Shown: piece by piece, positions 11,668 to 22,928 of the stretch
Numbering within the stretch: position 1 is the stretch's first letter
Layout of the letters: the number at the start of each line of letters is the position of its first letter
Assembly: GCA_026225945.1 (NCBI GenBank)
Contig: JAMJFZ010000818.1
Location: forward strand, 6,933,501 to 6,997,500
DNA: 64,000 nucleotides
Reading direction: 5' to 3'
Source: Cricetomys ansorgei
Lineage: Eukaryota; Chordata; Mammalia; Rodentia; Nesomyidae
The notes under the pieces: generated by a model
Database searches by the model: none
What the model was told of the DNA's origin: nothing
What the model saw: only the letters and a program-made list of their open reading frames with translations
Made by a program: the position numbers and the translations under genes

Positions 11668-11786
11668 AGCTATGGTGGCCTAGGCCTGTTAGCTTGGCTA
11701 CCAGCTCTAGATCAGTGTGGTCTGCAGAGTGAGCTCAAGGCCAATCTGAGCAAATTAGCAAGACCCTGCTGCAAAATAAAACCTGG
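11668..11786 (+). repeat. B1-like SINE, diverged (sense)
   Basis: 'tatggtggcctaggcctgttag' to 'gtgagctcaaggccaatctgagc' and 'aagaccctgctgc' follow the B1 order. It is an old copy ending in an A-rich tail. Confidence 0.55.
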
Positions 11787-11796
11787 AAAATTGCCT

Positions 11797-11870
11797 GAGG
11801 GGGCTGTAGAAATGGCTAAGGAGGTAAGGGCAAGGACTTGAGTGTGACCCTCAGGACCCACGTGAGAAGC
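11797..11870 (+). repeat. B2-family 5' fragment (sense)
   Basis: 'gggggctgtagaaatggctaaggagg' and 'gaccctcaggacccacg' resemble only the tRNA-like head of a B2/B3 element. It is followed at once by a second, more complete copy. Confidence 0.5.
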
Positions 11871-11879
11871 TGAGTAAGT

Positions 11880-12053
11880 GGGCTGGCAAGGGACTCAGAG
11901 GGTAAAGGTGCTTGCTGTCAAGCCTGATGACCTCAGACCCTGGGACTCACATAAAGGTGAAGGAGAGAACTGACTATGAGGTGGCCTCTGACTAACATGT
12001 ATATCATAGTGCGCCCTACAATAAATAAAAAAAGATGAAGAAAAAAAAAAAAC
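11880..12053 (+). repeat. B2/B3-family SINE (sense)
   Basis: It has 'gggctggcaagggactcagagggtaaaggtgcttgc', then 'gacctcagaccctgggactcacat' and a tail of 'ataaataaaaaaa' to an A-run. The head keeps the tRNA-derived A-box region. Confidence 0.7.
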
Positions 12054-12061
12054 AAAAGGAT

Positions 12062-12268
12062 TGCTGGAGAAGGCTCGGCCCTTAAGAATGCTTGCTGTTT
12101 TCCAGAGGACCCAGGTTCAATACCAGAGGCCTTATTGGGATGCTGGAATGCCTGTAATTCTAGCTCCAGGGCGGGGTCCATCCTTTTCTGGGCTCTGCAG
12201 AAACCCACACAGATGTCTGGCATGCACGCACGCACGCATGCGCGCACACACACTTTAAAACAATTTCT
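12062..12268 (+). repeat. B2 SINE (sense)
   Basis: 'tgctggagaaggctcggcccttaag', 'ttccagaggacccaggttcaatacc' and 'tgtaattctagctccagggcgggg' follow the B2 consensus order. The tail carries 'gcacgcacgcacgcatgcgcgcacaca', a potential Z-DNA stretch, then a T-run at 12270-12291. Confidence 0.75.
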
Positions 12269-12329
12269 TTCTTTTTTTTTTTTTTTTTTTTGCGTTTCTT
12301 GTACATGGGCAGCCCCACGCCTATACACA

Positions 12330-12398
12330 CACATTGCTCAAGCAGAATGCTTGCCTGACATGCAGATGACCCTGGCTTCCACCCCCAGGATACATAAA
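12330..12398 (+). repeat. ID-like fragment (sense)
   Basis: 'tgctcaagcagaatgcttgcctgacatgcagatgaccctggcttcc' aligns by eye with the second half of an ID element, including the B-box region. It is diverged. Confidence 0.45.
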
Positions 12399-12680
12399 CA
12401 AAACACTCCCCCAGATCTTTAGGGCCCCTACACCTCCCTATTTGCAGCTGGTTACCTCTCACAAAACGCTGCTGGGCTGCGATTCAGACTGCAATGAGTT
12501 TATGAATCATCTTGGGGAGAAATCGTATCTTAGTGTTGTTTAGTTTTATAAGTGACATTAACCATCCCTCATTTACTGGGATGGTCTTTAATTTTTCACA
12601 GCAAGTTTTATAGATTTTATACTAAAAATCTGACACAGCATTGGATTTTCCTCCCTATTTTGTACTCATGGTGTATGCTC

Positions 12681-12890
12681 TTTTTTAAAGATTTATTTTT
12701 AGTTATGTTTTTGTTGGGGAGGAATGGGGAGTATACACATGTGAATGGGGGTGTTCATGGGGACAGAGATGTCAGATCTCTCAGAGCTGGAGTTATAGGC
12801 AGTTGTGAGCCTGGAGTGCAGGAAGGTCAACTTGGGTCCTCTGCAAGAGAAGGAAGTGCTCCTCAACCCCAAGCCATTTCTCCAACCCCT
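12681..12890 (-). repeat. B2 SINE (antisense)
   Basis: On the plus strand it runs from 'ttttttaaagatttatttttag' (the reversed B2 3' end) through 'agagctggagttataggcagttgtgag' to 'ccatttctccaacccc'. This is close to full length. Confidence 0.8.
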
Positions 12891-13089
12891 CCTAGTGGGT
12901 TTTAATGGTGTCTTATGAGATTTTGATTTTATTTATCTTCTATCTGCTGGGTATGGTCAGGTCCTGTGGTCCTCAGTCTATGGTATCCTGCCTCAGTGGT
13001 GATCCCTAGATCTGTTGCTAGAGGTGCCATCTGGTTGCTCCCAATGAGTTCTTAACATTCTCTCTCTGTCTTTCTTTAAAAATCTTGTG

Positions 13090-13386
13090 GTGTGTGTGTA
13101 TGCACATGTGTATGTGTGTGCATTAAGCATGGATGTCCACATGTCCAGTGTGCTCATGGTCAGAGGACAACCTCAGGTGTTGGTTCTCACCTTCTACCTT
13201 GTTTAAGATGGGGGTCTCTTCTCCACTGCTAGGCTACCTGACTCTAGTTTCCAGGGATTCTCCTGTCTTGTACCTCCCATCTTGCTGTAGGAGCACTGTT
13301 TGCATGGCTTCTGGGGAACTGAACTGAGTGAGATCTTTGTGTTTTTAGGGCAAACATTTCACCCAATGAGCCATGTGTGGCCTCAG
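13090..13386 (-). repeat. B3-family SINE (antisense)
   Basis: It has a TG-rich tail, 'ggtcagaggacaacctcaggtgttgg', 'aagatgggggtctcttctcc', and ends 'caatgagccatgtgtggcctc'. It is diverged. Confidence 0.6.
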
Positions 13387-14171
13387 TCCCCCAACAGTGC
13401 TGTTCTTTGTGAGCTTTTGTCATGGATGTTCTCCTAGGCATCCTGATTGGCTTATTTTGGTCATTGCTCACTTTAGAATGTTTCTGTTTCGAAGGCTGAC
13501 CTTCAGAGTAGGGTCTGGCACGATCTGGTCTTGTCTTACATACCAGAATGTTGGGAAGGAATAAAATGCACGTACTTACTTTCTAGAATTTCCTTCCCAC
13601 AGTTTTATGTCGAGCACCCACTGTCAGATGGGGCCACCTTTGTCCTATTGGAAATCGCACACTACTTTCATGGAACAGCAGAGAAGCCTTTAGGCCATGG
13701 TGGCTACAGTGAGACATGGAGGGAAGCCTGGGGGATGCCTCTTACATGTGACTCTATTGACCCTCAGTGCAGGCAGGGGAGGAAGCCCTGCCCACCACAC
13801 AGTCTGAGGCTGGGCAGCACCCCTGCTGTGGGGTTTAGGTTGTTGGTGGAGTGATCATGGCTTCACAGGAAGTTGTGATGATAGAAGTGTCCCTCACGCT
13901 GTGACAGAGCTTCTCCTGTGGCACACCTGGAGTGATTGTGCTGCAGGGTGACATGGTGGCTGGCTGTCACTCATCTGAGCTTGCATGGCTCCATGTCCTT
14001 CAGGATGTAGAACTTTCTAACTGTGTGATCTGGTCCCCATCCGACTGACTCTGGTGTTGTAAACATCTCATCAAAGCAGAATCATATTGTGGTTTTACTC
14101 TTCTGAATTAACGTATCACATTAGAGCAATTTCAGGCATCGTTGTTGTTGTCACTGTTACTATTAGAAGTC

Positions 14172-14299
14172 GTCTCTCTCTGTGTACACCATGCCACACC
14201 TGTGGAGGCCAGAGGGCAACTTTGTGGTTCTCTCTCCACCTTTATTGGATTCTGGGGGTTTCACTCAGGTTACCCCACTAAGCTGCCTTGCCAGCGGCC
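14172..14299 (-). repeat. B3/B2-family fragment (antisense)
   Basis: 'acctgtggaggccagagggcaac', 'attctgggggtttcactcaggtta' and 'taagctgccttgccagc' are B3/B2 landmarks in reverse. It is a shortened copy. Confidence 0.5.
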
Positions 14300-14867
14300 A
14301 CAGTTTTAGGCTTCAAGCAGCGAGCAAGAAGCCAAGAGTCTCTGACACCCTTCCCTTCTGCCTTTGCCTGGTCTCCCATCTGCTGACTCTTAGGTTCTGG
14401 GTCCTGTGCACTGTTGGGGTCAGTGTTCTAATATAAAGACACCGTGGCACTGTGCGGGTCACTATCTGCATGTCATCTGTGGGACTAGACGGGTGTAGAT
14501 TGCAGGTGGCTCAGGGAGCTTTCTCCACCCTGGACATTTTTGTGCCTGCCTGGTGATCCTTCCCTCCAGCTACTGCTATGACTGCCTGGCAGCCCTGCCA
14601 CATCTCCCAGGCTGTGCCTTCCTGTGTGTCTTGTTGGATAGCATACAGTATTGTAAGACTGATAATATATCTTTGCGATTCCTCCTTGTTTTTCATGGCT
14701 CCGTCACTCATTTTTTATATCACCGATTCATATCCTTGGACGGGATGTTCTTCTGCTAGAGGGCATCACAGTTGCCCACGGGTCTAGCAGTTTGAGCAGC
14801 GCTAGGCTTGGGTGGATATGAGTTGTGAGTCCTTAGGGTGACAGTGCTGTGCTGAGCTGAGTGCGTT

Positions 14868-15146
14868 TTGTGTGAGTGTGTATCTGTGGAGGTCAAAGGG
14901 CAGCCTCAGGTATCTTCCTTAACTGGTCTGCACCTTGATTTTAGAGACGGATCTCTCATTGCCCCGAGCTTCCTGAATAGGCTAGGCTGGTTGGCCACTG
15001 AGTCTCAGGGATCCTCCTGCCGCCACCTCTTTGGCCTTTGGAGTTACAGATGCACAACCACACACAGCTTTTATGTAAGTGCTGGGAATTAGACTCAGGT
15101 CTTTTCTTGGGCAGTAAGCACTTACTGAACTGTCTCTGCAGTCCCC
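14868..15146 (-). repeat. B3 SINE (antisense)
   Basis: 'ggaggtcaaagggcagcctcagg', 'agagacggatctctcattg', 'gttggccactgagtctcagggatcctcctgc' and 'ctgtctctgcagtcccc' give a near full-length reversed B3. Confidence 0.75.
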
Positions 15147-15609
15147 AGACTGGTGTCTTTCACTTAGGAATGTGACTTCAAATTCCTCCACATTTTTCTT
15201 GACTGGATTGCTTAGTTTAAAAGTTATTGGTTACCATTGCAGTTCATGGCAGACCACAGTTTATCCAGCCTTCATTTGCTGAAAGACATTTCTGTTACCT
15301 CTGGGTCCTAGCGGATTAGAATACAGTTTAATGGTGATGTGCTCCTCAGCAGTGGCTGGTGTGGTGACACTGCTCAGCTCTGAGTACTAGTAGTTACAGA
15401 CCCTTCTGCATGCAGCCACTCTTACCCCATGATGGTTTCCACATACAGGCCTACAGGACTTTGCTATCCTCTTTGAGATCTCCTTAAGGCTGGGGCTAAT
15501 GACAAAACTGAGATGGGTGGGAATTCAGAGCAGTCTACCCTGATCACCTGGTGTCACTACCTCAACAACAGATTTAAGACTGAACTTCTCCTCTTTCTCT
15601 TTCTGGGTG

Positions 15610-15943
15610 TTTGTGTGTATGTGTGTGTGTGTATGGGGGTGGGGGAGACATGCAATGATGGATGCATGTACCCCTACCCCCCCATACCTGCTCCTTATTT
15701 CCTTGAGACATTAGTCCCACTGAACCCAGAGCTTGCTGGGTTTTTTTGATTTTGTTTTTGTTTTTTGGCTCAGTTGGATAGACAGCAATTCCTGGTGATC
15801 TTTCTGTCTACACACACCCATAACTCTGGTGCTACAGGCACATGTAGCCATGCCCAACTTTTTATGTGGGTACTGGAGATTCAAACTCAGGTCCTCCTGT
15901 TCTGCAAGCAAGCACTCTTAACATGTGAGCCATCTCTTCATCT
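15610..15943 (-). repeat. B3-family SINE (antisense)
   Basis: It starts with a TG-rich tail and ends 'ggagattcaaactcaggtcctcctg', then 'catgtgagccatctcttcat'. A T-rich stretch near 15739-15767 may mark a nested insertion or a replaced middle. Confidence 0.6.
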
Positions 15944-16959
15944 CTCTGCTCTGTTCCTTGTTCTTACTATCCATATACCTCTGACCACTCTGGGACCTCC
16001 ACAGAGCCTGTCTCTGGTCTTGTTCTGGCCTTGTAGTGAGTGGTAGTCCCCTGTCTCCAAGCAAAGTATTGGTGTCAGGTGGAGGCTGCATGGGTCAGTG
16101 GGTGCTGGGGCTATGCTGTTTGCTCTGCCACCCTCCAACCAATGGTAGCTGTCCCATGGACCTGGCCTGGAACTCCAGCTTTGAACACTTTGCTATTGGC
16201 CCCATCTTCATCTGTTGAGACTGGGAGTCTCCTGTTCAGCCCATGGGAGTCTGGCCTGGCTGAGCAGATATTTGGTTCTTGACAGCCTCAGGACTGTTTT
16301 GAGGTTGCTGCAGCTACCCAAGTTGCAGCCTTGACCTCTCTTCCTCCTTGGGAAGCGGCAGGGCCCTCCCTGATGCCCTGGGTGGGCTGACTTGGCACAG
16401 GTGTGCAGACGTGAATTTGACTCCATATGGGTCCTTTGTGTTCCCTGGTAGTGGACAAAGGGGCAAGCCTTTTCTGGGTTGTAGCTCTTGGTGTGCCCCT
16501 CTTCTTTGTGGCCCTGGCACCCAACCTGTCTCCTCCTTCTGCTTGCTGCAAAGAGGAAAGAGACTCTTCATGACTCTGGGACTTTCAGACCTGATGACAG
16601 TGTTCTTATTTGCTGAGCCATCTGTCTGTCTAGCCCCTGTACCTGCACTCTGAACTGTCAGCCCTGAGCTACACTGCATGGAAGCAGGGCATGATGGGAT
16701 GGTTCTTTCACAAGCAGGGGCTTCTCAACCAAGTTTGGGCCCAAGCCTGCTGGCTTCTTAAAAGTTTCCTCCACTTCTGCTGACATCAGCAGTCAGCTTA
16801 GAGCCGCTGGTGGGATGGCCTAGGCTCCTGCTAGGAGATTGCTCTGTGGTGAGATGGCCCTCCTCTTCACAGCCAGCAGGTCCATTCTGGGCTGTGACAT
16901 GCATGTTCAGGTGTTGTGAACCGCCTGCTTTTGCTTTTCTGGGTCTCATTTCTGGTTTG
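15944..16959. other. Unique intronic stretch, nothing firm
   Basis: A short end-of-B3-like phrase ('tgctgagccatctgtctgtctagcccc') occurs near 16612-16640 and may be a SINE remnant. I see no exon. Confidence 0.5.
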
Positions 16960-17146
16960 TTTTTTTTTTTTTTTTTTTTTTTTTGAGACAATCTCCGAAC
17001 CGAACCCAGGCTGGCTTCAAACTTGACCTTGAACTTTTGATTCTCCTGCCTCTACCTCTCCTGTGCTAGGATTACAGGTATGTACCACTTTATTTAGATC
17101 GAACCCTGGGCTTCTTGATGCCACAGAAGCCCCCTGCTGAGCCACA
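16960..17146 (-). repeat. ID-B1 composite SINE with 25-T tail (antisense)
   Basis: A run of 25 T (16960-16984) leads into a reversed B1-like arm ('gagacaatctccgaaccg' to 'aggattacaggtatgtacc') and then a reversed ID-like part ('gatcgaaccctgggc' to 'ctgctgagccac'). In the element's own direction the order is ID then B1 then poly(A), the opposite of the B4-type elements at 3701 and 54203. Confidence 0.6.
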
Positions 17147-18675
17147 TTTTCTGAGTCCCATTTTATCAGTCAGAAAAGAAAACACTCATTTGGTCTGGGA
17201 AGTTTGTAAAGTCACTTGAAAACCATCCTTGGCTCAGTACTTTTGCATCATCCCACCAAAAGTGCCATGGGAACTGAGTTGTGACAGAAAAAAAAAGTTT
17301 TCAGGGAGAAAAGCAATTTTAGGAAATAAAATGAGATCAAAACAAAATGCTTTTGTTCCTCTCCAAGTTTCAGATGGTTATTAAGATAGGGGCTCATGGG
17401 TGTCTGGACAGGAGGGGCTTTGTCCTGCCTCTGGCCACTGCAGCCTCTCTGTGAAAGCAAGGTGACTTTCATGCAGGTCATTCCAGGGACCAAGGCCCCA
17501 GAGCTGCCCAGGGAAGACGGTCTTTTCCTGATCACCCTCTTGCTGCGCACTGTATGCCTCAGGGCCTTTATCTGAGCTTCCTGCCTCCCTGGCACTGTCA
17601 TTGTCCTGCCTGGTGCTAGCTCACCTGCATCCCTTTTTCCTTGCTTTTGACCCTCTGAGATACATACCCTTCCTATCCAGGCCCTTTGGTATAGTTGTTA
17701 GCAGCCAGTGAAGAAGGGCACAGAAAAGGTTCCTGTATAATGTCGTGTACCCAGGGAGATCTCCGACCTGGCAATGAGGATGGCAAGCCAAGCCTCACTG
17801 CCTGCTTCTGCCATGACCAGCATGCATGGAAGAGCATAAAGGTGTTGTCTCCCCAGCCCCAAAGATAAGTGGCCCGTACCCGCTCTTTACAGGGTTTCAG
17901 GGACATCTGGTGACATGACTTAAAATTAACCACTTGGAATGTGGTGGCAGTTGTCTTTTTGGTCCAACAACGGAAGAAGTGGAGCTATATCAGTGATAGG
18001 ACAGAGAGGTGGGCAGTGGAGAGTATCTGTCCATGCCATCACCTGTCCTTCCCTGCAGTTGGCTCACACATTGTGGGTGAGGATGGCAGCCACTCAGTCA
18101 GGACCTACTGTGGCCCGTGATCTTGGTGGACAATGACTGAAGATGTGGAGCCTGTGTGGTTAGTGTCTGTCTCCTATGTGCTTGTTCCTTCCTGCGTGCT
18201 GCTCTGCCAAAGGACATCCTCCCCAAAGGACATCCTCTTGACACTCAACCTTTCAGTCTTCTCCAGAAAGGCTCCTGGACAGGAATTGGTTTATTCAGTA
18301 GAAGGCCTCACCACCTTGCCAGCCTTGTCATTGTTTCTGAAATGTTCTCAGGGTCCCACAGGACATAGGCTGGGGCATGAGGGACAGCAGGATGGCAGGG
18401 TGAGTCTGGCAGGTGCAGGGCAGAGCCCATTTCCAGTAGGAAATGTTGGTAGGATATTTGTGGGTTTGTTTTCTATTAACCTTGACTTTCTAAAATACTG
18501 CATTCATGCACTATTGATCCTGATCTTGAGTGCTGTTGTGAACATCCTCAAAACCCAAGCCTGGGGTGCTCACTCCACTGACCTGCATCATCCCAGTCCT
18601 GGATACCCTTTCATTTCTGGGTATCCACATCACAGCTCAGTCGGAGGTTACAAAGTTTACAAAGCTAGTGCTACC
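17147..18675. other. Unique intronic stretch, nothing recognised
   Basis: It holds the longest open frame of the window (188 codons, plus strand, 18133-18699). That translation has no recognisable family or codon pattern. A 16-bp direct duplication lies at 18207-18237. Confidence 0.55.
18207..18237. repeat. 16-bp direct tandem duplication
   Basis: CCAAAGGACATCCTCC at 18207-18222 is followed at once by CCAAAGGACATCCTC (18223-18237). It is a simple two-copy slip. Confidence 0.85.
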
Positions 18676-18790
18676 ATAAGTGGTGATGCATTCCTTTAAT
18701 CCCAGTGCTTGGGAAATAGAGGTAGGTAGATCTTTGTGAGTTTAAGGTCAGCATGGGCTACAGAGTAAGACCCTGTTTCAAATTTCAAGT
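18676..18790 (+). repeat. B1 SINE (sense)
   Basis: 'ataagtggtgatgcattcctttaatcccagtgcttggg', 'gtgagtttaaggtcagcatgggctacagagtaagaccctgtttc' give a nearly complete B1 body. Confidence 0.8.
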
Positions 18791-19510
18791 AGCAACCAAA
18801 ATAAAAACCAGCCAGTACCTTATCTGGGACTGGTGTGGAGTCCCAGCCCCAGGCTATACTAATGAGAGGGGAGGGGCTGTCCTGGCTAGGTGCCCAGGGA
18901 GGGTTTCTTAGGCATCTGGCCTTCTCTACTCAGCACAGGTGGCCTATGGCTTAGCCTTCTAGGGGATATGTGGCTTCCCATGCCCAGGGGAGTTGCACCT
19001 GGGTGCCACCAGAGGCCCAGCTTGTCCCTGACACTTCTGTTCTTTGCCTGCAGTGAAGACCTTGTCCAACTTTTTCACACAATTTCGAAGAAATCCAAAT
19101 CTTTGAATAACCTTGGTCCTGAAAGGAAGGCGCTGGCTGCAGGTGAAAATTGATGGTGGTGCTCAAAGGCATGGTTCCCTGCCAAGACAGCCTCTCAGTG
19201 CAGCTTCCGAAAATAGCTGCCTCTCCCCGCAGCCTGCTCCAAAGTTGTTGAGTGTGCGGTGGCCTCCCCTGCTGCCCGGCCTTCGAGTCTGCCCTTGGCC
19301 CTGCTGCTGGCCCAGTCAACACTGGGGCTGCTGCCTGTGCAGTTCCTCACATAATCGGCTTCCAAGGATCCTGTGAGGTCCCCAAAGCTAGGGCATGGGG
19401 GTGTCCCTGATCACAGGTCAGAAGGTGTGACAGGCTCTATACCCTGGAGGATGAAGAGCTCTCAGGTGTACTGCCTCAAGCCATCCTTGCTTCTAGTTGC
19501 CATGGTTGGG

Positions 19511-19685
19511 TTTCTTTTTCTTTTTTCTTTTTTTCATGTAGTTTGAGACAGGGTCTCAAGTGTATTTTTCTATGTAGCTCTGGAACTCACTAGTTGGACC
19601 GGGTTGCCCTCCAACTCAAAGAGATCTGCTTGCTTCTGCCTCCCCTGAGTGCTAGGATTAAAGACATGCATTACCATGCTCAACT
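19511..19685 (-). repeat. B1 SINE (antisense)
   Basis: A T/C-rich tail is followed by 'gagacagggtctcaagtg', 'ctatgtagctctggaactcac' and 'gctaggattaaagacatgc', the reversed B1. Confidence 0.85.
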
Positions 19686-19702
19686 TTTTTTGGAAACAAT
19701 TT

Positions 19703-20007
19703 TTAATGTGTGTTTGAAGTTTATGTGTGTGTTCTTGTCTGTGTTGTGCGCTCGTGCTTATGTGTGCAGAGGCCAGAGGTTTGCATTGGGTGTCTGGATC
19801 ATTCTATGCCCTATTTTTTGAGATGCTGTTTTTCTCTGGCCCAGGGGTGGGGGTGACGAACTCCAGGGAATCACCCCTCCTCTATCCTCCCCAGTGCTGC
19901 ATGTGCTATGCTCTGCTCAACTCTCAGATGTAGGTGGTGGGATCTGAACTCAGGTTCTCATGCTTATGTGGCTAGCTATATACCTGCTGAGCTATCCCTT
20001 TAGGCCC
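19703..20007 (-). repeat. B3 SINE (antisense)
   Basis: 'gtgcagaggccagaggtttgc', 'gggatctgaactcaggttctcatgc' and 'tgctgagctatccctttaggccc' mark a reversed B3 next to the B1. Confidence 0.7.
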
Positions 20008-20574
20008 GACCATGGTTTCTTTGGTGAGGTCCTTGCTTCACTTTTCTGGGGGGAGTTCTGTTGTCTAAAAGGCTCAGCCTCGTGCTCACTTCCCCCAAAG
20101 GAACCACAGTGCTTGCTTCCATCAAACCAGCTTACTTCCATTAACTATTACCACTATAGTAATCCTGTGGGAGGGAAATCACTTCTGAAAAAATGTGACT
20201 AGAATTGGTACAATCTTGTTTTTGTAGAAGAGGAAGCTGTACCTGGCCTAGGATAGGTTGCTGCCCTGGAATTGGGGGTGAGGTGGGGAGGGAGAACTGG
20301 TCAGGTGTGTGTGGCTTTCCTTGGCAGCTCCTCTTTCTTGTGTGTTGCTGCCCGACTCATGTCCTAGAGGAAGGGCTGCCAGTGTTTTTGCACACTAGTG
20401 TGAGAATGAGTGCTTGTGTACCTGAGCAGGCTGTGTGAACACTGTGTATACCTGTGTGCATGTATGTGAGTGCGCTGTGCGTGTATGTAAGCATGTGTGG
20501 GAGTATATGTCCTGGAGAGCCGGTTATCTTCTGCTGTTTCACTGTTTTTCCTGCGAGACTCACACGGAACATAA

Positions 20575-20800
20575 AACTCAGTGGAGGAGGACTGGCTGTG
20601 GCCATTGTAATCGTGTTTAAATAGCGATAAAACAGGATCAGTATTTACAGACCTAGGGTGCTGCGACTAGAAGGTATTAAATATCATCCATCACCAAGTA
20701 CAAAGCATTTGGCAACTGGGGTGCCATTTAGAAATAATGCTCTTTTGCTTAACTTCCCAGTAAAGACCCAGACTGGCCCCAGTAAAATCCCAGCAAGGAA
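20575..20800. promoter_or_regulatory. Candidate conserved non-coding element
   Basis: A repeat-free stretch with TGTAATCGTG, TTTAAATAGCGATAAAAC and 'aggtattaaatatcatcc' (20604-20690). It combines TAAT-type sites with CpGs that have not decayed. Inference from composition only. Confidence 0.3.
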
Positions 20801-22134
20801 GAGGGGAAATCCTACCAACTTGCTTCAGGGTCCTGTCTGGGGTTTGCAGTGCTGTCACAGGGCTGAGCTGTCAGCCTGCGCCTGATGACATGGTGTGAGC
20901 CTGTGTGCATGCTCGTTACTGGCTTTTGCCTTAGGTCAGCTCATCTTGAATCTGCAGAGCTGGAGGAAGCTGAGGGGAGCTGGGAAATGATGCTAGCCAG
21001 AAAGGCCTGAGGACCCAAGCAAAGAGCAGCGTGGGCTGAAGGTGGTTTGACTAAGCAGAGGCACCAAACAGGAAACCCAGGGGTTCTCCCTAGGACCCCC
21101 ACTTATCCACTAACCCTGGCAGTGAGGTTCACCCAACCTAGGGTGTTAAGTGGCCAGGCCTGGTGTGTGGCTATGTTTCACAGGGATTCTAGGTAAGGCT
21201 GAAGCACTGCTGCAGTCTTCCTTAAGTGAGGAGCCTTTTACTAGGGTGGGGCCCAGGGGTTGTGGGATCCTGCCTCTCCTTTGAGAAGGTGGGATGTTGG
21301 GTCTTTGTTAACATAGGAAATTGCCTTGTGACATTATGAAGCCTGAGCTTAGTGTCACTTTGATGTACCTGTGGTGGTCTGCAGGGGCCATCAGCCCCCA
21401 GGAGTCTACATTGATGTTTTCTGTGTCCATGCTTGATTTCTGGACACATCATAGAAAAGTTTTTTCACTTCCACTTTCCAGAGGTTTTCCGCTTTTCTAG
21501 ATTAGAAGTTTTCAGCATTGAGGAGATTCCAATGTCAGGCCAAAGAGGGTGGTCAAAGTCTGTCTGACAGTGCCAGTGGGTGGGCTCTAGTGAGAAGTGG
21601 GCATGGTTCTGTGTGTAGAAAGCCATTTCCTGTGTTCTGGTAGTTTGAAAGGTTGACTCTCTAGACAGCTCCCAAAGCAGCTAGGGACACTCCAGAGCAT
21701 TCAAGCCTGGGTGGATCTCCACTGTGCAGAGAGGCAGACTCTGTCAGCCAACTTGGAGATAGCACCTGTGTATGCACCCCAGTACCCCCAGAATGAGGAT
21801 TGCCCTAGGGCTAAATGCTTTATAAGGGGCACCCCCTCCTGGGTGCAGTAGGATTTGGCACTTGGCCAACCTACCCAGGAGACAACCCTTCCTCATAGTG
21901 GGTCCCTCCCATTCCTGGGACAAGGAGAAAGTACCATACTGTACAAGGAGCCTGGGGGCTGTGCCACCTTCTCTGCAGGGGTGCCTGGGCCCCTTTCTAG
22001 GGCCCCTGGGAGGACTTTGTTTTTAGCTGCAACTCAGATCTCCCTTCATGTTGCAGGGCAGGTCTAGCTGATGACATCCTGCACCGCTTTTTGCTTTTGG
22101 GTGTCTCCCTGGGACAGGTACTGAGATTGCCCTG

Positions 22135-22445
22135 GCAGAGAATCACTTGTTAAGTGATAAATTGGCTTCGTGTCACTCTCTCTTCTCATTCCTTGAGGAG
22201 TCCTGTTAAATTTTTCACTTTGCTCTGGGGTCCGCAAATCCCACTAAGTGACCATTGCTCTTCTGGGGCTTCCCCCGGCGCTGTAATAAGCTCTTATAAA
22301 GGGCTCTATCCACAGCCTGATGGAAGTCTCTAAATAAATTAGATCCACTGGTTAGCCTTCGCTGGTGATTTTTATTAACCTCCGGTTAAAGAAATATTGC
22401 TGGCTACAGCAACGTGATTTATTCCAGTAGAAGCCAGCCTCATTT
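22135..22445. promoter_or_regulatory. Candidate conserved non-coding element
   Basis: A 300-bp AT-rich island in GC-richer surroundings. It contains AAGTGATAAATTGGC, CTGTAATAAGCTCTTATAAA, TCTAAATAAATTAGATC (22329-22345) and TTTTTATTAACCTCCGG (22369-22386). The sharp change in composition and absence of repeats suggest constraint. Confidence 0.4.
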
Positions 22446-22874
22446 AACCCCCCTGCTTGCTCCTAAGAGGGACAGCATTATAGAAAATGCAGAGCCAGGG
22501 CTGACATCGGGTGTGTTCTTGAGGGGAGGGCAGCCTTTCTGTATTGACCTTGGGAGGGGGATAGTCCACAGCCTGTGATGAAACAGGGTCAGGTCAGACT
22601 CTGGAGGGCAGAGGACTTGAGTTGAGTGGGAGTGGCCTTTCATGTCACTACTGCCCCTGGCAGTAGCTCTGTTGTTAGGGACATGTGACTCCTGTATTTC
22701 CTGCTCTTCTCCTGTCTTCCTCTTTCAGGGCTATCACCCAGGATCTGTGGCCTGGCCCTGAGTGGCTAAGTCATGTACTAAACCTGCATTTCTAGCTTCT
22801 GCTTCGTGAAGAACAAGATGCAGCATGCCGATGCTGGCCATACTGGAAGATGGAGACGGCCCCAGGTGCTTGGA

Positions 22875-22928
22875 ACTCAGTGTGTGCCTGGGACTCAATG
22901 TGTGCCCAGGATTCAGTGTGTGCCTGGG
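22875..22928. repeat. Three-unit 18-bp minisatellite
   Basis: Three contiguous 18-bp units: ACTCAGTGTGTGCCTGGG, ACTCAATGTGTGCCCAGG and ATTCAGTGTGTGCCTGGG, differing at a few positions. Confidence 0.9.

Noticed and set aside
12181..12334. Unusual GC/CA alternating stretch as a promoter.
   Set aside because: It is the tail of a B2 SINE followed by a T-run; no CpG island surrounds it.
18133..18699. Longest open frame in the window (188 codons, plus strand).
   Set aside because: No family resemblance, no splice or start context, and it overlaps an ordinary intron up to a B1 element. This length is expected by chance in GC-rich DNA.
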